NCBI RefSeq assembly: GCF_003597395.2
Contig: NC_133790.1
Coordinates: 24,724,200-24,788,199 of the forward strand
DNA length: 64,000 nt
Reading direction: 5' to 3'
Source: Chelonoidis abingdonii
Lineage: Eukaryota; Chordata; Testudines; Testudinidae
In this document: positions 23,091 through 35,000 of the stretch, in pieces
How the letters are laid out: each line of letters begins with the position of its first letter
How positions within the stretch are numbered: the first letter of the stretch is position 1
Made by a program: the position numbers and the translations under genes
The notes under the pieces: generated by a model
Told to the model about the DNA's origin: nothing
The model's input: only the letters and a program-made list of their open reading frames with translations
Databases searched by the model: none

Positions 23091-23146
23091 ATAAATGTGT
23101 TAGTCTCTAAGGTGCCACAAGGACTCCCTGTTGTTCAAAAGCTCAG

Positions 23147-25221
23147 TTTTGTTTAATTTTCCGACCTCCTTAGCTCTGTGGATCAGCAGCCAGCAGGGGG
23201 TGCTCTCTTGCCGAAGAATCCTTGTGCTGGATTCCACTCACCCCCCTGGATGCTGGAACTGGATTCAAAGACTGTTTAGAATCAGGAAGGGTTTCAGTCC
23301 CGCAGCCGAGCTCTGCCCTGCTCTGCTGTTGAGTTGCTGGCATGACCTTTGTTACGATGTCCGGCTTCCTGCGGGTCATTCCTTCTTCTGCCAGTGCAGG
23401 ATCCTTGTGATAGAAACCTGCAGTCTGAGAGGGAACGGGGAAGAGGCAGAGACCCCGAATCTGCCAGGGACTTCACTAGTGCCAGTGATTTAATGTGGAA
23501 GGCGCTTGGATGCCATGGTGATGCGTGGCAGTAAATAACCCTGCAATGGAGTCTGTCTCCCTGTGTGTACTGCATCCTGATCTCATAGGAGTGGGAAATA
23601 CACGTGTTAGCCCAGTCTGAGAGCTTGTAATTAAATCCTACAATGTTCTTAGCCCAGGCATGGGTCTTGAAAGGGCGGAAAGTTTCTATCCCGCTCCATG
23701 GGGATGCAGATAGCTTTCTTTTACCCTGACTCGCTCTGATCTCAGGTCAGGTGAGTCCTGTTAGCTCCAGTTGAGAGAAATGAGGGGTTAAACCCTCTCT
23801 GACAAAGAAGGAACTATGGACAGGGAGGGGAGGACCTGCAGGGAAAACCCAGGAGGAGCCAAGCTCAGGAGAAGGCTTTGGCTGAACTTGTGATTTGTTA
23901 ACAATAAAGCAAATCCCAGGAAGGAGCCATCACGTGTGTGGCCCATGTCCAGTGTGCCTACACTCCAGTACCAGGGTTCCAGGACTGGACACCCCCAAAC
24001 CTGGGTGCTCTTTGGATCTGGTTCCAAAATGTGTCGGTTTCATCCTGCCTCTGCTTTCCACCTGTAATGGCTGTGCAGGCGCTTGTGTGGTAGGGAATAC
24101 ATATATAATTCAAGACAAAGCAGTGTTCTTTCTTTTCCCGTATTAGAGCTTGTGTATCCCTAATGAATGGAAGCAGAGTGCACTACTCACGTCTGATAGT
24201 TCTTTGTAGATACCGAAGTCGGGCACATATACTTAGATACAGTAATAGGATCGACAGCTTGTTAAGTCCAAAAGTGGCACCATTGCTCGTCAGTCAGCGC
24301 CAAAGAGAAGTGTTTCATGCCCTGCATGTGCAGTGTAGAGCGAGCATCTCTCTCATGAAATGTTGCAGTACAGCATGCATGCAAAGGCATACACGGAGAT
24401 TGTGCTCTCTTCCTGGCGCTCTGTTCCTTTCCTTTTCTTCTTGGATGTCACTTTGCTGTTGTTTGATCTTCTGCTCTGTTCCTCTTTTCTTCAGTCAAAA
24501 CTCACACTGCTATCTGAAAAATTCCTGTTTACTCTGCCAATACCTAAGATCACTGGAGCTCAAAGATTAGAAGAAATTTCCCCTCCTCTTTGTTTACTTT
24601 GTGCAGTTTGCAGCAGTGGCAAGTCTGGAGTCTGTGTCGCTTGTTTCCTCTCTGCAGTCTGTCACTTTTCTCTGCTTTGCATAGGTTTTACACACGACTG
24701 TAGGGGAGAGAATTTTTTTTTTAAATAGGAAAACCACAAAAATTGGTGGGGGTCTCTCAGATAGACTTGTGTCCCTGAAACTACTTTTTAACGCTTTTTA
24801 TTGCAGATGACTTGATTTCAACTTAACTGTGTGCCTTTTTAAATGAATTCTTTCTCAAGCCAGATTTTGAAGTGCTCAGCACTCAGCATTGGGGCCAGAT
24901 TTTTCAAAGAACTCAGCTCCCATTTAAGCACCTAACCTGCACCCCTACTTATTTTTAATTATCCCCAATATTAATAAAAAGATTTACAGAAGATAAAGTT
25001 TAGAGAACTGGGAGGTAAGGGGTGTTTTGATTTGATCCTCCTCCTGCAATATTTTCAGTCCAAACATTACAGCCTCAGACCAGTGTGAGAGAGACACAAA
25101 TTGAAACTGGCTATTGTGCATTAGCTGCCCAATCTGAGCAGAGAGCAAAGTGTAAACAACATCTGTAAAGAGGGGAAAGGAAATTAAGTTTTACAAATAA
25201 GCTCGTGTGCCAGTATCATGG
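23147..25221. other. Intronic stretch, nothing recognised
   Basis: The frames at 23131-23493 (+) and 24163-24728 (+) are the longest and show no domain. A degenerate 'TTTTTCAAAGAACTCAGCTCCCATTTAAG' repeat word occurs near 24900. Confidence 0.5.
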
Positions 25222-25275
25222 GCTGAGATTTTCAAAGGGTGTCCAGATACTGTGGAGAGCTTTGAAAATCTCAGC
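25222..25275. repeat. Perfect 16-bp inverted repeat (hairpin)
   Basis: GCTGAGATTTTCAAAG (25222-25237) is the exact reverse complement of CTTTGAAAATCTCAGC (25260-25275), with a 22-base loop. The GATTTTCAAAG word belongs to a dispersed reptile repeat seen elsewhere here. Confidence 0.85.
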
Positions 25276-25815
25276 CGTGATTTCGAAGCTGACAGCATCC
25301 CTGGAAGCAGTGCCCATCTGATTATAGTGATGTTCATTTACAGTCAGAGAAACATTGCTTACCCGAATGGCTTCCAAAGCCCTTTAGACACCGAGGCCCT
25401 GATCCTGCAGTAGGTTCACCCTCATACCCATAACAAGTCGTATGGAAATCAGTGGGGCTCAGGGGTCAGCCCACGCAGGATCTGGGCCCTATGTGCATGA
25501 AGCACCATTGGAATACCAGCCACCACTGGCTTGCGTGATACAGCAGCCTAAAAAATGAAAAAGGGAGTGTGAAATTTTGCCTTCAGGTCTGCTCCTATGA
25601 CAACTGCCAGGTGGTATCTTTAAGGTCCATGTCACTCAGACAGCTCTTGCATTTTTCATGTCTCATTCCAAAGGTTTCCACAGTGAATTCCAGAGCATGG
25701 GACTTGCCTTTCTCAGAGGAAGGGCTGAGTCTGCTGGCCCCGTGGAGATTTGAGCCTGTTGTTACAGGTGTTCTAGGTTACCGTGCCTGACATTTACCCT
25801 TTGGGGTGGTTGTGT

Positions 25816-25940
25816 TATTATTAATTTGTATTATGTAGCACCTTAGGGATCCAGTTATGGATCAGGGCCCCGCTGTGCTAGGTGCTATACAAATACTTGA
25901 GTAGAAGACGACCCCTCTCCAAAGATAAGCTTCCAGTCAA
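25816..25940 (-). repeat. MIR-like SINE tail, antisense
   Basis: TGTATTATGTAGCACCTTAGGGATCC, GATCAGGGCCCCGCTGTGCTAGG and TGCTATACAAATAC are the reverse of the tail found at 18225-18485. Confidence 0.75.
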
Positions 25941-28900
25941 AGAACTATTGTAAGTAGAACCACTCTTACAATTATCGTAGCACTATAATTGCTCTTTGTT
26001 TTCTCTGTACTAAGAAACCTGCTCTTTCTCCTTCTCTCCTGCCTTTTCTAAAGCATTAGCTTTGAATCTTTTGCTGTTCTCCTTTCTCTGTGGCTTTCGG
26101 TGCATATTTTTCTGTATTATCTTGATTTATTGGGATAATGTTTTTCTTTGTGCATTAGTAGCTGTCGAGTCTCTTCTTTAGCTTTTGTGACTTTTTCTGA
26201 GTTTCTATTTGTCTTCCCTGTCCGCAGTTCCACCACAGGAGCGGTCAAGAGAGGAAAGAATCTTTGCTACCTGCCCCTCTGCCTGATCTAATCACATTTC
26301 ACGTTCCTCCAGGAAAATCCAGAGCTCGGGGACCTTTGAGTCCTTACACTGCTAATGCAGCAGAGCCAACTTGTGCAATGCACTAGTGCGTGGTCTGCAA
26401 TGCTCACTCAGAGCAATTAACAGTACTTGCAGCTTGTGGGTAGGAGAGGAGTTTGGCAAAGACCACACAGCAAGAAATGCCCTGGGTCATGGCGAACCGT
26501 CCATGGTGGGGTGGTTGGCTAAGGCATTTTGATGTCTTTTCCTTTGCCCCGCAGGCTGGGTATCGTTTGCCAGGGGAGGGAGCTGTTGTGCTGGGAAGTT
26601 ATAGTCCCATCCTGTATCATCTAGTCAGAATCAAAGTCCTTGCACTCTGACACCAGGCTCACTGGATCTCAGGGGTGGTGTGTCAGCCTGCCGGGGAGAC
26701 CTGCCTACCTCTGACTATCTCCTGCCAGCGCACCCTGGAAATGCTGTTGGCCCTGGTCTCAACAGGGGCCCATTTTCTCTCTCTCAGCACAAGGAGACAC
26801 AAGCCATAGGGGCTGTCTGAAGGGGTGGGGGCATTGTGTAAAAGGACCAGGCTGGTGGGGATTACCCAGCACACATTCCAGCTGAAGTGAGTCTGACTGT
26901 GGGAAGCAGAGACCCCAAAATGCAGCCCCAGCCTTTAGCAAAAGAGCTGTAGGCACTTAAAGCAGATGCATCCCATCTATCCCAATGAGATGTCGCTGTG
27001 GTTGCCCTGCTCCTGTTAGCCGCTCCCTAAACCCACCATTAGCTGCAACTCCTACCCGTGGCTTCCTCTGCTGTCTGTACCCCAAGTGACATGAAAGTGT
27101 TGCGGCGTCTCCTGCATCATTATAATGCTAATTAATATGGAAAGGGGAGAGGAATTGAATGTTTCTTGGAACTGCTGAGTCTAAGGAGTGAAACCTTTTC
27201 TCCTGTAGTGGGAACCCAGCCGTGCTCAGTCTCCAGTGACTCCATGCCTAATGACCATTTTATTCACTTAGAAGGGAAGGAGATGTTTTGAATGGGATTA
27301 GCATTTGGGCATGATGCTGGATTGCTAGATGCACACACGCTGATTCTTGTTCATTCTTCATGCCCAGAACAGGGCCAGGTCCATTCAGTTAGCACTCAAG
27401 ACTGTGCCAAGTCAGAGACCAGGCATTCTTCTAAAGTGTCAGCATCCTCGGTGGTGGAGTGGATGTGAAATGCAATGAGCGAGGGGTGGGGAGGCAGCTG
27501 CTTCCAGGGCGTGGAGAATGACCTCATGCTCTCTCCTTCCAGCATGGGGACAAAGTGATTTAGATGCTATTTTCAGAACTGACTGGTTTCTGGTCTGCAA
27601 TGTCCAGTCTCTGTTTGTTAGTATCGCTCGCAAACGACCTCTCTGCCTTATGTCCGGTATGTACAGACATGTCCCCCTCCATGTATGTACATAGCTATAG
27701 GGATGGTTCTCTGCAGACTCAGTGCCAACTGTTTAATGTCACTATTGTTTCTCCTCTGGTTCGTTTGTAATATCCATTCTCAGATGCAGGACTCGGTGTT
27801 GCACTTCTACCCTGCATGTGGGTAGCTTTGTCAGTGGAATAAGCCAAGTGGACTCTGGGTGTGGAGATTCCACTGCTCTCCCAGGCTGGAGAGCAACATT
27901 TGTTCTACCAGTGATAAAAACTCCTTGGCCAAAGGTGCAGAGGTTTCAGTGTTGTGTTTTAGGCTGTTTTGCAGAGAGGTGTTTCCTTACAGGTGAGCTG
28001 CAAAGCTAAAGAAGAAAAGTATGTGCTGTCTAGATAGCAGCAAAGCTTGTTTTGCTTCGGATTTTTCACACTAGCAATACCAGGTCCTAACTTACCCCAT
28101 CTTTCCCGCCGGATGACTTTAACAATCTGTAGAGACCCTGGAATGGGACAGTGCGGCTGGAGATGGACATTGACCTCCAGCTCTCCCAAGCAGCCGTTAC
28201 ATCTTTGAAGCAGGTTTGTAACCTGTTACTGGCATGGCACTAAGCCATGGCTGGTATCCGCACACGCCTGTTTTAAGAGGTTCCAACCACATTAGCTCCT
28301 CTGGCAACCCCACCCAACAACCAAACCCTCAAATGTGAGCAGCCAAATAGCCACCGTCATGCCTAGTGGAAGCAGGGAGTTTGAAGAAGCCGAAATGCCA
28401 TTTCAAGTGGGGAAACTGTGTCACATCTTGAAAGTAAGAGGGAACTCTACAGCATATCCCAGACACAGTACACTCCGGGGCGGCTGGACTGCAGGTCTGC
28501 ACTGTACTGTGGCCCAGATAGCCCATCCCCGGGAACTAGCTAGTGAAGCTCTGTTCTTTTGTTCACAAGCTTCCTATACTACCCTGCAGAAAAGGGAAAC
28601 TTTGAAACCCTTTGGTCGCTGTTCTTGCACCTTGTGGATTATCCCTGTAATGTAAATGGCGCCCCAGTGACTAATGCATTAACTCGGCCTCATAGACCTG
28701 CTAGGAGGCCAGCTGTGGATAAGCAGCATCACTGCTTCCTTCTTCGTAAATCTTTTTTTTTTGTAATTAAACATTCCAGGTGCGCTTGGTGCCTTCTCAT
28801 GAGGGATTGATTGCACCCACGTGGGGGAGAGAAGTGTGGAATGTAACCATCCATTCCCAGCTGCTAATTGCAGATGGGGCCTTAGCCCGGGGCATACTGT

Positions 28901-28975
28901 TTCCAGTTTGCTTAACCTCTCTGCTTTCCCACTTCCTATTGGTGCTTAGAGACATCAGGTCATGCTACTTTAATT
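25941..28975. other. Intronic stretch, nothing recognised
   Basis: Short chance frames only. No repeat ends or RNA gene seen. Confidence 0.45.
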
Positions 28976-29310
28976 TACAATTAGTGTGACACGAGCCCTC
29001 CACTGCAGTGACTAGCAAGAGGCAAATCCCCGCAGGCCAAGGAGTTTATTAAGCTAAATTAATAGAGAAAAGAAAGCACCAATATTAACAGCACTCCATC
29101 TCTCCAGCATCCTACTGGGGGATCATCACTCTGATGCAGAGAGATGGGGATGGGCTCCCAGAAGCTGCTCGGAGAACAGTGGAGGTTAATTTACTCTAAT
29201 AGCGCTTAATGATTTTTAGGAAGCAACCACTGAATCTTGCCTTCTAATCCCATTAGTGTTTCAGGATTATAATTAGTACATTAGAGAGACAGCTCTTTTT
29301 TATATTCTCA
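28976..29310. promoter_or_regulatory. Candidate conserved noncoding element
   Basis: A unique AT-rich block with many homeodomain-type words (TTATTAAGCTAAATTAATAG, GGTTAATTTACTCTAATAG, GCTTAATGATTT, ATAATTAGTACATTAG) and no repeat signature. Function is inferred from composition alone. Confidence 0.3.
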
Positions 29311-29409
29311 GATAGAGGCATACAAAGGTTTAAGCTGTTATCTAGTCTGTATTCAGCTGCTAAGTCCTCAGGTTGGTTAGAGAAGAAAGGTGGCTTTCAC
29401 ATTTATTAT

Positions 29410-29592
29410 GGGCCAGATTCGTCAGTGCTTACTAACACTGAATAATGCCTTACTCTGTGAGTGGTCTGGTTGATTTCTCTAGGGCTTCTGATAGAGTAAG
29501 ATACTTCTCAAGAGTAGTCTTATTGAAATCAAAAGGATTACTTGTAGAGTAAGGTATTGCTCAGTGTGAGTAAGGGTAGAAGAATCTGGCCC
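29410..29592. mobile_element. MITE with GGGCCAGATTC inverted ends
   Basis: Starts GGGCCAGATTCGTC and ends GAAGAATCTGGCCC. The interior is also nearly palindromic (GAGTAAGATACTTC, AGAGTAAGGTATTG). No clear target duplication. Confidence 0.72.
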
Positions 29593-29910
29593 TCTATAGA
29601 CTAATTCCACTTCTTTTGCAACAAAACAGCGTCTTTCAATAAAATATATAGTGCAATCAGAAAGTTTACTATAGTTAATCTTTGTCTAGCATTTTCGTAA
29701 TAGATTAAGCCCTTATTGCGTATGTGTGTTGTCCCTCTATCCTTTACTAGAAAGTTAGCTATATGAGGCACAGTAAACTAGAACTAAAATAGACCTAGAT
29801 CCACCAAAATGTGAGACATTTCCAAAAATGCCTTCAGAGTTCCTGCAGCCCAACTTCTCTTGTGGGTCCTCCCCTCCCAGGTGTACTCTTCTCTTCCTTC
29901 CACTCATTCA

Positions 29911-30067
29911 TGTTTATTATTTGCATTGTGAGAGCATCCAGAGGCCCCAGCAAAGAACAAGGCCCCATTGTGGTCGGTGCTGTATATATATACAGTAAGA
30001 GGCAATTCCTGCCCTGAAGAGCTTACATTCTAAGTAGACAAGACAGCGGGTGGGAGAAAGGGGGTAT
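29911..30067 (-). repeat. MIR-like SINE, antisense, part 1 (interrupted)
   Basis: Reverse tail: GCATCCAGAGGCCCCAG, AAGGCCCCATTGTGG, then GAAGAGCTTACATTCTAAGTAG. It continues after an inserted MITE at 30323. Confidence 0.8.
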
Positions 30068-30068
30068 C

Positions 30069-30321
30069 AGGGCTTGTCTAAGTGGGAAGGTTATACTGGT
30101 GTAAGATGTGGTGTGAATTTAAACTGCTAGAGTTATACTGGCATAACTCCCGATGTAGACAGTCTTATTCCAGAATAAGAGTGACCTTTTCCAGTTTAAT
30201 CTATGTCACTTTTATGCCAGTCACTTTTTTTTTCCAGAACAGTGTCCACACGGTACAGCTATAGTGGTATAATTGCATCGCTGTAGTTCTGTGGGTCACT
30301 TTCCTCATGTAGACAAGCCCT
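30069..30321. mobile_element. MITE inserted in a SINE, AGGGCTTGTCTA ends
   Basis: Terminal AGGGCTTGTCTA is matched by TAGACAAGCCCT at the other end, a perfect 12-bp inverted repeat. Internal TTATACTGGTGTAAG and GTGGTATAATTGC phrases are typical of this class. It splits an antisense MIR-like SINE, so it is the younger of the two. Confidence 0.82.
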
Positions 30322-30322
30322 A

Positions 30323-30425
30323 AGTCTTAGTGACTTCTCTGAGGTCACATTGGGAGTCCGTGGCAGTGCTGGGAGTTGGGATTAGATCTCATGAGTCTCA
30401 GTCCAGTGCCTTCTCACCCCTGATT
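30323..30425 (-). repeat. MIR-like SINE, antisense, part 2
   Basis: Resumes with AGTGACTTCTCTGAGGTCACATTGGGAG, GGCAGTGCTGGGAGTTGGGATTAGATC and CCAGTGCCTTCTC, which complete the element begun at 29911. Confidence 0.8.
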
Positions 30426-31507
30426 CTTTCTCCTTAAGCGAGGTAGCTGTCTTCAGCTCAGCTGGCAGATAACCACTGGCAGTTAATATCCAATTTGTGA
30501 AGGCCTGATGAAACAGAATTGGTTGTGCTTCTGGGATGGAGATTGGTATAGGTAGAGTTCAGCTGAAAAGAACAGGCTAAGATCCCACCTAGTGATGTAA
30601 TCATGTGGATGGTTCCTGATGTTAGGAGAGGATTTGGGATTTTATGGGCTTGCAAGAGCAGGTTCTCCTTTTAGGAGAGCAGTAGCAGTGACCAGGCCCT
30701 GTCTGGGACAGCTACCATGTACCACTGTATTCTTGATGATGGCTACTGCATTAGTTTGCATTGTATGTATGGTAGATTGTTTCTACATGGTAACAATTTA
30801 TCAATTCCATATGCCTGCATCTGTTAAGCTTAAGCAACGCTAACCGTTCCTGAGTGGTGGCTAAATTTCCGGAGCCTATAGCAGCAAATTGCCTTGACAG
30901 AGCGTCCAGCTGTTGTCCATAATGCTGAGGTATGGAACATTACTCCTAAAAATGTCCCCCTGGCTTCCAGAAATCCACAATCCATGAAGATCTCAGGAAT
31001 GGTCTGGAAATTGAAATGAAATGATTAGAATGGTTTGTAATATAATGCCTGTTTGGTACCTCATGAGTTCCTTGGGCCATTTAAATTCTTCATGGGTAAT
31101 TAGTGATTATTCATCAGCAAGAAGCCAAAAAACAAACTGAATGGAAGGTCTTAAATGCACGGTACTCGGGAGAACAAAAGTTGAGTCAGTTAAAAGTAAA
31201 CTCCAGGCACCATATAACACAAGTTACAAGAGCTCATTTAAAATCGCCATCTCTGCCAAACATCCAGGCATTTTAGCCACTGCCCTATGCTGTCCACTGT
31301 ACAGCCCAGATTAACAGACACTGTGCAAGTCAAGTTCCCTTAAACCTGCCTGTAGCCATTGCCAACACATAGGGAAGCCTAAGGCCTTGTTGAAGGTTAG
31401 GTTGTCCAACTCTACTGATCTACTGCCAGCTTAATGCACTGCATGGCCTGCGGGGACTGGCTTCTTGCTAGTGACAGCTTGTGTCAGAGGAGGGCTTGTA
31501 TCGTGCT

Positions 31508-31796
31508 AAGGGTATGTCTGCACCTGGAGCTGGAGGGGTAAATTCCAGCTTGAAGTGTAGACATACCCATGCTAGTTTACTAAAAATAACCATGGTGGCG
31601 CAAGTGGTGGGACAGGCCGGCTGCCCTGGATACGATCCTACCCAAAATGCTAGGTTGTACTGGGGCAGCAAGGCTCTCTGGCTGCTGGTGCCACTGCAGT
31701 TACAACTTTGTTTTTAGCACTCTCAGAGGCGCGAAGGTGTGTCTACACTTCAAGCTGGAATTGATACCTCCAGCTCAAGTGTACACATACCCTAAG
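31508..31796. mobile_element. MITE with hairpin-forming ends (GGGTATGTCTGCAC type)
   Basis: The left end GGGTATGTCTGCAC...AGTGTAGACATACCC folds on itself, and the right end GGTGTGTCTACACTTC...GTGTACACATACC does the same. The two ends are also inverted copies of each other and share AGCTGGA(AT)T and CAGCTTGAAG. No transposase. Confidence 0.78.
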
Positions 31797-31834
31797 TGTA
31801 AATTAAAGTGTTACGACCGAGTGTGTGTGAGCAC

Positions 31835-32030
31835 TGGTCAGGCATAGTAAGCTGTGCTGGTATAGTTAAAGCAGTAAAACCATCCTAATGGATGCCTTTA
31901 TAACGGAATACTTGGGGTTACACTGGTATGGCTTACAAGAAGGGGAATAAGTTATTCCAGGATTAGGCATCCTTGTACCAGAATAACTGTGTCCACACCA
32001 GGGATTGTTCAGATACCGCTATTTTGATAC
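31835..32030. mobile_element. Probable MITE fragment
   Basis: TGCTGGTATAGTTAAAGCAG, GGGGTTACACTGGTATGGC, TTATTCCAGGATTAGG and AACTGTGTCCACACCAGGG resemble the interior of the element at 30069. Edges unclear. Confidence 0.5.
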
Positions 32031-35000
32031 AAAGTCACCTAATATTCTGGTGCAAAACCTGTGGGCAGAGTGCTCCAAGAAGCTGGAAGATGGTGTATGT
32101 TAAAATAGGGGGATGCTTCAAAGCTACTGCAGGGATTTGAATACTCAAAGACCTGAAATTTCCTAGGCAGCTTTGAAAATCTCATCCTTAGAGACAGAAC
32201 CTGATTTTCCTCTCCCTTAACTGATTTGTATTCACTGACTTCAGCAGAGTAGCTCCTGATTGTCACCAGTGTAAATGAGATGGGTGCTGGATCCCACACC
32301 TTTGTTACCTAGCAATTCTCCTGGCATATTACTGTAGCTTTCCATGTTCTCATGTGCTGATCCCAAACATAACAGCGTAATTTCCATATTTCTATATGTT
32401 GTCACCTAAATCTCCCTGTCCTGTATTTTGACAGATTGCTTTCAAGAGATGCACTCAGATAAAGCTATCCATCCATCCATCCTCCCTCTGCTGGGGGTGG
32501 ACTGCTTATCCAGTGCCTTAAAACATGTCTTCACCGCCATTAACCCAGTCTGCACCAACGTCGCTTTCCCTGATGTTCTTCAGGGGGTCACCATTTAGTA
32601 CGTACATCAGAACTGGTTATAAAGTCCACATCCATCTTCTCTATTGTATTTTCCCAACATCCCCATGTGACTGCACACTCCTGGAGCATGTGCATTTATA
32701 ACTATGCTGTTTTCAACTGTTAGTATCCTGGATGCTATCCCAAAAATGAGCAGATTGGATCCAAGACCTAAACATTTTCATTCTGAAGGTCTCACTATGA
32801 TATTTCAGTATCTAAACCATGTTGTATTGGCTGAAGGGTTCCATGTTATTGTCACGCAAGCCCTGGTTTGACTGATCATTGTGGGATACAAAACCTGGCT
32901 CTTGGTCCTAGTCTCTCTTTGCTTTGGCCATTAGGGGTTTGTTGGGCTATAGAGGCAGTGAAGTTGGCCACTGGAAGGAAGAGCATGTTATTGAAGGACA
33001 ATGTCAGTCATTCACAGGGGTTCTGGTGGACGTTGTGTGATGATGATGTCAGGTTTGGGAATGGGAAGATCCTTGAATCTCTGCAGTGGAGGGGGGAAGG
33101 AAAGGATTCAAATGCAGGAATTTGGAGAACAAAATGAGCATCTATATCTTTTACGACTTGATGAGCTGTCAAGGATGTGAAGGGGAGACAAGGATTTTTG
33201 TCCAAAGACCTGGCATGTCTCCGGCTTTGTCTAAGCGTGGCCCTCATGCAGTATCTTGACAGTGATATGTAGCCTCGGTAACCGACTGGCTCGTCTCTGG
33301 AGTTATCTCAGAGCTCTGGCATGTGGAGCTCCTTAGGTATGTCATTAATGTTAATTGCTGCTGCAATATTCTGTCAAGGGGAACAGAGGTTTTCACATGC
33401 TTGAAAGAGAAACTTAGGCTGAGTCCCTTAATGAGAAGTTGTGCATCCTTTCACCACTTTAATAATGGGGGGCGTGATTATGAATTTAGATGAGAATTTA
33501 TGTATCCACAGTGAAACACAGAGGAATTCCCTTGTTGCCTAGGTGCTCGCTTGGTGGGCTGCCTCCCCTGTGCCCATGTGGAAAGAGCAGGGATAGAAGC
33601 AGCCACATTAGGCTGTAGTTTCCCCCTGAGAATGGTCATCTCAAGAATGGATTAAACTGCTTGCTCCATCTTGGAAACTGTCAGTCACCGGGAAGAAAAG
33701 AGCACTAAGAAACACCCGATGCCTTCTCAAGACTCTAAGGCAGGATATTGGCAAGAGACTGGAAAGCTCCCTCTTTGTTTCCCTAGTCTCTCTTCACTGG
33801 CCCAAACGATGAGTGAACTGTCAGGATTGAAGGTCTCTCTCCATTCTGTCGGACTCAGACTCGGTGACCTCTATTGATGGTCCATAGAATTTGCAATGTC
33901 CACACCAGTTTTCTTGCTTGAGTCTAGAGTGACCAGGAAGCCTCTGGCTCCACTGAACACTTTTATAGCTACTTTGTGTAATATTTGCATAATAAAAGCC
34001 AGGGTTAAATGATGCCAGCGTTCACCGAGTGAGGAGATCTCCAAAGAACATATGAGGGGTTCTGCTCTGACTGTTTTTTCTTATGAATTAGGGAGTTGCA
34101 CAGAACTGCCAGAAGGGAAATTGGAGGAAGTTCCCCTGCCCCCAGGTTTGCAGGGCATAAATGCGTAGCTTCAACTCACAGGGCTATTTGCAAGTATTTT
34201 CTGACCATTGGGAAAAACTGCTCATATAGTTTCTTCATAGCTAAACAACTGAGACAGTCTAATTGATGTTGATGAATGTGTGTCTTCAGGTTGACCTTTT
34301 TCACCTGGTCACGTAGTGTTTCCTATTCATTTCTTTCTAATGGGTTCAGTTTTCTGCAAGGATGATCCAGGTCAAGGAATACAGCATGCTCCTTCTCTTA
34401 TGCTTAAACAGGATACAGTTGTGTATACTTTATCAGGCATCTCCTGGCTGATTATATGTCTTCCAGTTGGGGGCTGCAAGAATAGAAGGGATGGTGGTGA
34501 GGAGATGGGACCCGATGCCTAGAGAGAGGAATGCGGTCTTCATCTGTCACGTTTTGCAGAAAAATGCTGCCTTGTAATAGGAACTCAAGCCTTGATTCTG
34601 ATCTCAGCTCAGGGTGAATCGGAAGTAACACCAAAGAATTCTGAAACTGATGTGAGAGGAGAATTGTACTCTCAAGATTATAATGGTAACTCAGTTGCAG
34701 CTATAACTAAGTAGCAAGTCCCTAACAGAATGTCTGGATTTACCAGGTAGGTTTGGCAGCACAAGGAGATATTTATTTGCCAGATAGTCCTTGTGTATTC
34801 AGCAAAGAAACATAACAATGGAAGAGAAGAAAGCAATAAAAGTGTCTTCCTCAGTTTCCATAGTCAACCTTCCAGCCCTGTCCCAGGCTGTCAGTGGGAT
34901 CTCAAATGTATTTTTCCTCTCTCCGTCCTTTTCTCCTTCAGAAAAGTCTCTGCAGAAGGAGCATGTGTTTGGAGGAAAAGTTCTTTTGGTTAGTTAAAGC

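Larger units (their letters stand above)
22450..23133. mobile_element. Penelope-like inverted-arm insertion (684 bp) with 13-bp target duplication
   Basis: Flanked by TTCAAGAGCTCAG (22437-22449) and TTCAAAAGCTCAG (23134-23146). The outer arms 22495-22646 and 22975-23126 are imperfect inverted copies of one unit, each with a hammerhead-like core. The loop (22647-22974) holds a ~96-bp tandem duplication and a stretch (GTGACCCAGCCACTCCCAGT to GTTGAAGAATTGCCAC) that I recognise as Penelope-like element sequence. It carries no intact reverse transcriptase or GIY-YIG coding frame, so it is non-autonomous. Confidence 0.85.

Noticed and set aside
22450..23133. A CRISPR-like or satellite array from the 96-bp repeats
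   Set aside because: There are only two units, inside a mobile element with target duplications, in vertebrate DNA.
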